Origin: an uncultured Lachnospiraceae bacterium
Lineage (GTDB): Bacteria; Bacillota; Clostridia; Lachnospirales; Lachnospiraceae
Assembly (NCBI GenBank): GCA_910587105.1
Contig: CAJUMB010000009.1
Span: 18,693-82,692 of the forward strand
Direction: 5' to 3'
DNA length: 64,000 nt
Shown here: one piece after another, positions 58,927-64,000 of the stretch
Layout of the letters: each line of letters opens with the position of its first letter
Numbering within the stretch: the stretch's first letter is position 1
Program-made: the position numbers and the translations under genes
Notes under the pieces: generated by a model
Told to the model about the DNA's origin: nothing
Database searches by the model: none
The model's input: the letters and a program-made list of their open reading frames with translations, nothing else

Positions 58927-59250
58927 GTGATAGAGGACGAAAATTATTTTTTTAACATAGAAGAAGAACCCGAAAATGACAAAGTCTTTGTATTGATTAT
59001 CTATGATATTGTTGAAAATAAAAAGAGGGTGAAGTTGTCAAAACTGTTGTTGGGATACGGATTTCGGATACAAAAATCAGCTTTAGAGGCAACTATAACA
59101 AAGAAAAAATACAGAGAGTTATTGGGGCGTCTTCCTGCATTTGCTTCTGAAGAGGAAAGTATACGGGTTTATAAAATAATTGGAAAAGGCCAGGTGACAA
59201 CTTTTGGTAAAAAGAGTGAGAACGAGCAGGAAGATGTTATTATTATTTAG
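58927..59250 (+). CDS. cas2: Cas2
   Basis: 107 aa from GTG 58927, four bases after AGGAGG. Core VFVLIIYDIVENKKRVKLSKLLLGYGFRIQKSALEATITKKKYRELL with the conserved Asp of the YDI motif, and a later VYKIIGKGQVTTFGK strand. A 17-residue acidic extension precedes the core and an acidic tail follows. Partner of Cas1 in spacer capture. Confidence 0.93.
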   Translation: MIEDENYFFNIEEEPENDKVFVLIIYDIVENKKRVKLSKLLLGYGFRIQKSALEATITKKKYRELLGRLPAFASEEESIRVYKIIGKGQVTTFGKKSENEQEDVIII

Positions 59251-59262
59251 GAGAGAATAAGA

Positions 59263-60639
59263 ATGGGAAAGAGGATTTTATTTAGCCCTGTTGGCGGGAC
59301 AGACCCTATTAGAAACTGTCACGATGGATCTATGCTGCATATTTGCAGACACTATAAACCAGATATTGTATATTTGTATTTGTCCCATGAAATGATGGAT
59401 TTTCATAAAAAGGATAATAGATACATAGATGCGGTTAATCGTCTGGGCGCTTATCTAAAGCATTCTTTTGATGTAAAGTTGATTGAAAGAGATGAGCTAA
59501 TCAATGTGCAGGAGTATGATATATTTTATAAAGATTTTAGAGAAGAAATTAAAATAATCGAAAGACAACTGCAAAAAGATGATGAGTTATTGATAAACAT
59601 GGCCTCGGGAACTCCTGCAATGAAGAGTGCTTTGGTGGTTATGGCGGCATTGGCTGAATATCGCTTTAAGCCAATACAGGTATCTACCCCACAGAAAGGG
59701 ATAAATCCGGCTGAAAAGAGAGATGTATATGATGCCGAGGTAGAATGGGAATTAAACGAAGATAATGAAAAAGGAGCAGAAAACCGTTGCAAAGAAGTAA
59801 AATGTTATAACTTGCTGAAATTATTAAAAATTGAGGAAATAAAGAAACATATCAGAGCATATGATTATGCTGCTGCGCTGACTGTAGCAAAAGAAATTGA
59901 AAAAGATATTTCAGAGAAGGCTTATCGTATGATTCAGATAGCTGATGCCAGAATAAAATTGGATCAGAGAAGTATAAGCGCATTGACGGCAGGACAAGAT
60001 TATGACATTTACCCAATCAAAGAGGGTGATAAAAAGAAAATATTTGAATATGCACTTGTACTGCAGATTAAAGTTGAAAAGCAAGAACTTGCAGATTTTG
60101 TTCGTGGGATTACGCCCTTAGTAGTGGATTTGTTAGAAAATATTTTGAAAAAAGAATGTGGTGTTAAATTAAAGGATTGTTGTAGAGTTAAGGTAAAGTC
60201 TGGAGAAGAATTTTATCAATGGGATAGAAAAAAGTTACAGAAAAAAGGCCTGTTGGAAATGCTGGATAAAGAATACAAAGGGTACTTTAGAGAAGAACCC
60301 GTTTATTCGCATCATATTAAGACAATTATTTGCTCTAAATGTAAAGATGATTTAAAATTAGTAGAGGAAGTGAATAATATTCTTAAAGTGGAAGGGGCTG
60401 TCCGAAATGTAGCTGCCCACGAGATTGTTTCTGTCACAGATGAATGGATTACAGATAAGACCAGTGAAAAGAAAAAAATAGGGAAAATCGAAACAATAGT
60501 AAAGCCAGGAAAAACAGCACAGCAAATATTGGAAATAATTAGGTATTTAATCATTAAATCAGGTGTTAATGTAAAAGAAGAATATTGGAAATCTTACGAT
60601 AAAATGAATGATACTATAAAAATGTATTTGGATATGTAA
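59263..60639 (+). CDS. csm6: Csm6, CARF-HEPN ancillary ribonuclease
   Basis: 458 aa. N-terminal CARF (Rossmann-like) domain binds cyclic oligoadenylate: RILFSPVGGTDPIRN and LLINMASGTPAMKSALVVMAAL (residues 110-130). C-terminal HEPN ribonuclease with RNVAAH at 381-386, that is the R-x4-H active site. A helical linker joins them. It should act as a dimer, degrading RNA when Csm1 makes cyclic oligoadenylate. AGGAGAG precedes ATG 59263. Twelve bases after cas2. Confidence 0.93.
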   Translation: MGKRILFSPVGGTDPIRNCHDGSMLHICRHYKPDIVYLYLSHEMMDFHKKDNRYIDAVNRLGAYLKHSFDVKLIERDELINVQEYDIFYKDFREEIKIIERQLQKDDELLINMASGTPAMKSALVVMAALAEYRFKPIQVSTPQKGINPAEKRDVYDAEVEWELNEDNEKGAENRCKEVKCYNLLKLLKIEEIKKHIRAYDYAAALTVAKEIEKDISEKAYRMIQIADARIKLDQRSISALTAGQDYDIYPIKEGDKKKIFEYALVLQIKVEKQELADFVRGITPLVVDLLENILKKECGVKLKDCCRVKVKSGEEFYQWDRKKLQKKGLLEMLDKEYKGYFREEPVYSHHIKTIICSKCKDDLKLVEEVNNILKVEGAVRNVAAHEIVSVTDEWITDKTSEKKKIGKIETIVKPGKTAQQILEIIRYLIIKSGVNVKEEYWKSYDKMNDTIKMYLDM

Positions 60640-60702
60640 AAATGGGATGGAGATAAGTTCATGCGTATATAAAACATGTAATTTGGAAGGAAGTGTCCCG
60701 AA

Positions 60703-61770
60703 CTGCAATATATAATAAATGACAAAAAATACCATTTTAGGACAGCCTTCGATACAGAAACAGGTGTATATATCCGAACAGGAATAATCGACCAAAAGGG
60801 AACAGACACAGGAGTTGACCCGTTTATGGCATCATTTCCACATCTGATTGACGTGGGAATTATGGGACACTGTCTGCATGGAAAACTGGGGCTGTGTGCC
60901 AAGGCAGGGATTCAGTGTTACCAAAGTGGATTGACTGTCCAAGAGCCCAATATGACTGTAGCACAATTTAAATGGATTGCCAGTCAGTGTAAAGGAAAGT
61001 GTAACCAGTTTGCGTTAGGCGGCAGGGGTGATCCAGACCAGCATGAGAATTTTGAAGAAATTCTTAGAATTTGCAGGGAGAATGGCATAGTTCCTAATTT
61101 TACTACGTCAGGATATGGAATGACAAATGAAATTGCGGAAGTATGCGGTAAATATTGTGGGGCAGAAGCTGTCAGTTGGTATCGGAGCAGCTATACGCTA
61201 AATGCAATACAGATGCTTTTAGACGCTGGTGTAAAGACAAATATACATTATGTAATAGGAAACAATACTATTGATGAAGCATTGGAAAGGATAAGAAAGA
61301 ATCATTTTCCGCAGGGAGTAAATGCTGTTGTTCTGTTGTTACATAAACCGACAGGACTTGGTATGCCAGATAATATATTGTCAGTCTCAGATCCAAGGGT
61401 TGAACAGCTATTTGGAGAAATAGACAGACAACATCCATTTAAAATTGGGGTGGACAGTTGTAATGTACCTGGTGCAGTCAGATTTTGCAAAAATGTTATG
61501 CATCAGTCATTAGATACCTGCGAAGGCGGTAGATATAGCTGTTATATCGGATCAGATATGGTGATGGTGCCATGTAGTTTTGATCAAAAAAAGGATTATG
61601 GGGTTTTGCTAACAGACAGCACGATAGAGGAAGTATGGAATAGCAGCCGATTTGAAAAATTTCGAAATCATATGAGAGAAGCCTGTCCTGAATGTGAGAA
61701 AAGGAATCTATGTATGGGCGGATGTCCGTTGATGCCGGAAATCGTTCTTTGTGACCGAGCAGAAAGATAA
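60703..61770 (+). CDS. Radical-SAM/SPASM-like enzyme with apparent non-ATG start
   Basis: About 355 aa. The frame is open with convincing coding (LQYIINDKKYHFRTAFDTETGVYIRTGI...DPFMASFPH) well upstream of the first ATG at 60826, back to a TAA at about 60679, with no ATG/GTG/TTG. CTG 60703, nine bases after AAGGAAG, is the likely start. Cys57, 65 and 72 (GHCLHGKLGLC...CYQSG) fit a modified iron-sulfur site with C-x7-C-x6-C spacing. A TIM-barrel follows (FALGGRGDPDQHENFEEIL, VPNFTTSGYGM). The C-terminal Cys cluster (CEGG...VPCSFD...ACPECEKRNLCMGGCPL) is SPASM/twitch-like, as in peptide-modifying enzymes. 63 bases after csm6. Confidence 0.8.
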   Translation: MQYIINDKKYHFRTAFDTETGVYIRTGIIDQKGTDTGVDPFMASFPHLIDVGIMGHCLHGKLGLCAKAGIQCYQSGLTVQEPNMTVAQFKWIASQCKGKCNQFALGGRGDPDQHENFEEILRICRENGIVPNFTTSGYGMTNEIAEVCGKYCGAEAVSWYRSSYTLNAIQMLLDAGVKTNIHYVIGNNTIDEALERIRKNHFPQGVNAVVLLLHKPTGLGMPDNILSVSDPRVEQLFGEIDRQHPFKIGVDSCNVPGAVRFCKNVMHQSLDTCEGGRYSCYIGSDMVMVPCSFDQKKDYGVLLTDSTIEEVWNSSRFEKFRNHMREACPECEKRNLCMGGCPLMPEIVLCDRAER

Positions 61771-61786
61771 GATGGGGTATAATATC

Positions 61787-62422
61787 ATGAAAATAAGAAC
61801 AGATTTTGTGACAAATTCAAGTAGCAGTAGTTTTCATGTATTGATAGAGTTTCAACTCAAAAATGGGAAGAAAATTTCATACAGTGAAGTGGGCGTGGAT
61901 GATGAAGGAGAGCCGGTTGTGGGGCAGATATTTCTTGATGCAAGCCCTAAACAATTGGGAGTTTCAAAAAATATTCAGGAAATGATTTCTTTGTTGAAGA
62001 AAAGTGTCCATGATGAAGATTGGCATGATTCTGTTAAAAATTTGTTTGATGCAGAGGATCCAATGGTGCAAAGGATTCTTGACGGAACTGTAGAAAGGAT
62101 GGAAGAAAGGGAATGCTGGAAAGAGTTTAGGCGTAAAGAGCGGGAGGCACATCAGAGAGCACAGGATTTTATTCATGAACTTGAACAACTTACTTCCATG
62201 GAAGAAATTCAAAGTATCCGAATTGATGGGGATCAGTGCAGAAGAAACGGCGATGATTATTATAAAGCATATAAATATAATCTGCAGACAGACGAATACA
62301 TCTGTTCGATTTGTGATGAACGCGAAACCGAGCAGACAGACGGCGGCATAGGTGGGGAGTTGTGTTTTAGCGATGAAGAAGAAGCAAAGGAGGTAGATGG
62401 TAGTGACGTTTGCAGGGCTTAG
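61787..62422 (+). CDS. VTNSSSSSF-signature protein, possible radical-SAM partner
   Basis: 211 aa from ATG 61787, where the motif MKIRTDFVTNSSSSSF begins; an upstream GTG (61751) overlaps the radical-SAM gene. This N-terminal signature occurs in a scattered set of bacterial and archaeal proteins of unknown function. The rest is acidic and helical (ERMEERECWKEFRRKEREAHQRAQDFIHELEQLTS) with a late ICSICDE Cys pair and an acidic tail. Directly downstream of a SPASM-type enzyme, it could be that enzyme's substrate or partner. That link is inference from position only. Confidence 0.65.
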   Translation: MKIRTDFVTNSSSSSFHVLIEFQLKNGKKISYSEVGVDDEGEPVVGQIFLDASPKQLGVSKNIQEMISLLKKSVHDEDWHDSVKNLFDAEDPMVQRILDGTVERMEERECWKEFRRKEREAHQRAQDFIHELEQLTSMEEIQSIRIDGDQCRRNGDDYYKAYKYNLQTDEYICSICDERETEQTDGGIGGELCFSDEEEAKEVDGSDVCRA

Positions 62423-62430
62423 AGGAATGG

Positions 62431-62535
62431 ATGGCAAAAAAAGTATTTCAGCCAAATCTGCGTCATATTAGCTTTGTTGGGGCTGGTACTTTATCTGCCG
62501 TTGAGACCCCATTAGAATTGAAAGAGTTCAGTTGA
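62431..62535 (+). CDS. Candidate 34-aa peptide
   Basis: ATG 62431 follows AGAGGA at four bases. The peptide starts MAKKVFQPNLRHISFVGAGT and ends in ETPLELKEFS; no Cys. It lies just after the VTNSSSSSF gene and might be a short peptide substrate, or simply chance or a gene remnant. No homology recognised. Confidence 0.3.
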   Translation: MAKKVFQPNLRHISFVGAGTLSAVETPLELKEFS

Positions 62536-62556
62536 ATCACAGAAAGGTAACAGAAG

Positions 62557-62934
62557 GTGAAACATTCAAAATTATATAAATTGTCGAATACAGAACAGGC
62601 GGTCATGGAAATTTTCTGGGAGGCAGAAGATGCGTTGACTTTTAAGGAAATTATGACCCTTGCCAATGAAAAGCTGAATAAGAACTGGAAGAAACAGACG
62701 GTGAATACGTATCTGGCGAATCTTCAGAAGGCAGGACTGCTTCACGCAGATAAACGGTGCGCCAGGGCTTATTTTTATTCCCCCGTTTATACAAGAGAAG
62801 AATACACCCAGCTTTGTGTCCGGGGACTGGTGCAGGAGTCCTTTGATAACTCTATTTTTAACTTCGTATCTGCTTTTACAGGCGGGAAGAAGTTGTCGAA
62901 GGAAGATGCGGATGAACTTAGGAAATTGATTTAG
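62557..62934 (+). CDS. BlaI/MecI/CopY-family transcriptional repressor
   Basis: 125 aa from GTG 62557. Penicillinase-repressor winged helix: KLSNTEQAVMEIFWEAEDALTFKEIMTLANEKLNKNWKKQTVNTYLANLQKAGLLHADKRCARAYFYSPVYTREEY, then a helical dimerisation tail (AFTGGKKLSKEDADELRKLI). No BlaR-type sensor lies beside it, so its signal and targets are unknown; the membrane protein downstream is a possible target. Confidence 0.9.
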   Translation: MKHSKLYKLSNTEQAVMEIFWEAEDALTFKEIMTLANEKLNKNWKKQTVNTYLANLQKAGLLHADKRCARAYFYSPVYTREEYTQLCVRGLVQESFDNSIFNFVSAFTGGKKLSKEDADELRKLI

Positions 62935-62965
62935 GAACTGTATACACATACAGTTCCTTTATTCA
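62933..62965 (+). terminator. Terminator of the BlaI-type gene
   Basis: AGGAACTGTAT (62933-62943) and ATACAGTTCCT (62948-62958) form an 11-bp stem with ACAC loop, followed by TTATT. Confidence 0.75.
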
Positions 62966-62978
62966 AAGAGGAAATTTT

Positions 62979-63716
62979 ATGAAAAAAAATCTTGCCAGAT
63001 TTGTTTCGTTCATAGTTCTAATTTTATTAATCAAAAACTTGGTAGTTTTTTTCAAAAACGAAATGTTCGATGAAGAGCATGGCCCCACAGATGAGTATCA
63101 TATTACAGAGTCAATAAAAGAGGACAGTGTTCATACAGTCTGCGATTCGATTGATATTATATCTATGGATGACAGGAAAAGAAGAAACTCGATTGAAGAA
63201 ATTGGGAAAAGTACATATGATAATGATCAATACCAATCAATGGGCGGGGCTCAGATTCATACAGCAATCGTTTTAGGAAACTTGGGGATACCGCTGTATC
63301 CCACTTTTAATGATCCAGAGTTTGCCTTAAATACAGTAAAAGCCGAATGTTCAGAGGCCATTAATGAGTTAAAAACAGTCTATGGGCTGAATGATTTTTC
63401 TGATGATCATTTAGATGAGTATAATCAACATATGTATGCACATCTGGATAACAAAAATAAATCTGAATGGTATGATGAATTCAATGACCAATTTGTAGAA
63501 TTATCAAATTTTTTTGATATGTCCGAGAATTTAGGTTTGAATCATTATTTGGTATCTACAGCAGCTTCTGCAAAAAGTATACCCGAACTGCTTTCGGATG
63601 AGAATTTCCTGACGACTTTGCCTTATTTCGCTATCGATGATCTGATCGAGAAAGGTATTATTGAGAGGGATGAAGATGTTGGCGGTTTTCACCTTATTTC
63701 ATTTAATGAGTATTGA
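62979..63716 (+). CDS. Membrane-anchored protein of unknown function (245 aa)
   Basis: GAGGAAATTTT precedes ATG 62979. An N-terminal membrane helix (FVSFIVLILLIKNLVVFF) is followed by a long acidic, probably extracytoplasmic or cytosolic, helical domain rich in Asp, Glu and Asn (YGLNDFSDDHLDEYNQHMYAHLDNKNKSEWYDEFNDQFVELSNFFDM). No Cys lipobox, so the helix is an uncleaved anchor or signal. I do not recognise the family. Confidence 0.65.
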   Translation: MKKNLARFVSFIVLILLIKNLVVFFKNEMFDEEHGPTDEYHITESIKEDSVHTVCDSIDIISMDDRKRRNSIEEIGKSTYDNDQYQSMGGAQIHTAIVLGNLGIPLYPTFNDPEFALNTVKAECSEAINELKTVYGLNDFSDDHLDEYNQHMYAHLDNKNKSEWYDEFNDQFVELSNFFDMSENLGLNHYLVSTAASAKSIPELLSDENFLTTLPYFAIDDLIEKGIIERDEDVGGFHLISFNEY

Positions 63717-64000
63717 ACAAAAGCCAATATTTTTTGAAAAATCATCGTAAATATATTTTGTCTTGGGTGTAGTCATGTGAAGTTTATACAGAGACATTTA
63801 TGGCTTTATTACTCACAGATGATATGAATTATGCGGAATTTAATACTACAGACAAAAATATCAAATGAAAATACGAAGAACTTTGAAGATTAGATTTAGC
63901 ACATATGCAGGCCTTTACCCTATATTATTTAGTGGGGTGAGAGGCTTGTTTTGTTGTTATATGCAAAATTTTATTGTTTGAGTTTGTTTTGCAATAATAA
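63717..64000. other. Right-edge intergenic region
   Basis: 284 A/T-rich bases. A 23-codon frame (63800-63871, starting MALLLTDDMNYAEF) has no good RBS and is probably chance. A weak hairpin (GCCT..ACCC against GGGT..AGGC, about 63912-63945) followed by TTGTTTTGTTG could be a terminator. Nothing else seen. Confidence 0.4.

Noticed and set aside
63800..63871. 23-codon frame near the right edge
   Set aside because: No good RBS and no recognisable features.

Overview
The window looks like a chromosomal segment of a Gram-positive, low-to-moderate-GC gut Clostridium, most likely family Lachnospiraceae (Blautia/Ruminococcus-like). Evidence: strong AGGAGG ribosome sites, PolC-type DNA polymerase, class III fructose bisphosphatase, CpsB/C/D tyrosine-kinase capsule control, XpaC-TelA-IspG-PolC gene order, VanZ and BlaI-type regulators, and a csm-type (III-A) CRISPR system. 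Genus is an inference; no rRNA is present.

Layout. 0-10 kb: 3' end of nagA, a DtxR/MntR-type repressor, tRNA-Gly, a LysA-like decarboxylase with an EamA exporter, a secreted leucine-rich-repeat protein, then a leftward polysaccharide-control operon (cpsB, LCP ligase, cpsC, cpsD) preceded by a large membrane UDP-sugar 4,6-dehydratase. 10-24 kb: lysophospholipase-like hydrolase, acidic cell-surface protein, malQ, a heterodimeric ABC exporter, a purine nucleoside phosphorylase-mtnA pair, thyA-folA-ilvE. 24-27.3 kb: a decayed accessory island holding a broken AAA-ATPase/PD-(D/E)XK gene, a MITE-like palindrome, a type I toxin with an antisense RNA, a phage/ICE-type repressor and two remnant genes. 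27-39 kb: an FtsX/MacB-type ABC system, a heptad-repeat coiled-coil protein, a MATE pump, a WYL regulator, a SprA-like zinc protein, a secreted GH5 glucanase, a flavin reductase and a soluble two-component system. 39-49.8 kb: xpaC, telA, ispG, polC, fbp and a YbjQ-type protein.

50-64 kb is visibly A/T-richer and holds a complete type III-A CRISPR-Cas locus read rightward: cas6, csm1 (cas10), csm2, csm3, csm4, csm5, an 8-repeat/7-spacer array, cas1, two unassigned small genes, cas2 and csm6. Right after csm6 come a radical-SAM/SPASM-like enzyme that seems to lack an ATG start, a protein with the N-terminal VTNSSSSSF signature, a 34-codon open frame, a BlaI-type regulator and a membrane-anchored protein of unknown function.

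How they fit: Cas6 would cut the array transcript to give an 8-nt ACGGAAAC tag; Csm1-5 would form the RNA-guided effector with HD DNase and GGDD cyclase; Csm6 (CARF + HEPN) would be the cyclic-oligoadenylate-activated RNase. The parts that known biology does not explain are the two extra genes inside the cas1/cas2 adaptation module and the radical-SAM/NSSSSS cassette directly downstream. These, with the type I toxin-antitoxin pair and several palindromic repeat elements, deserve the closest look.
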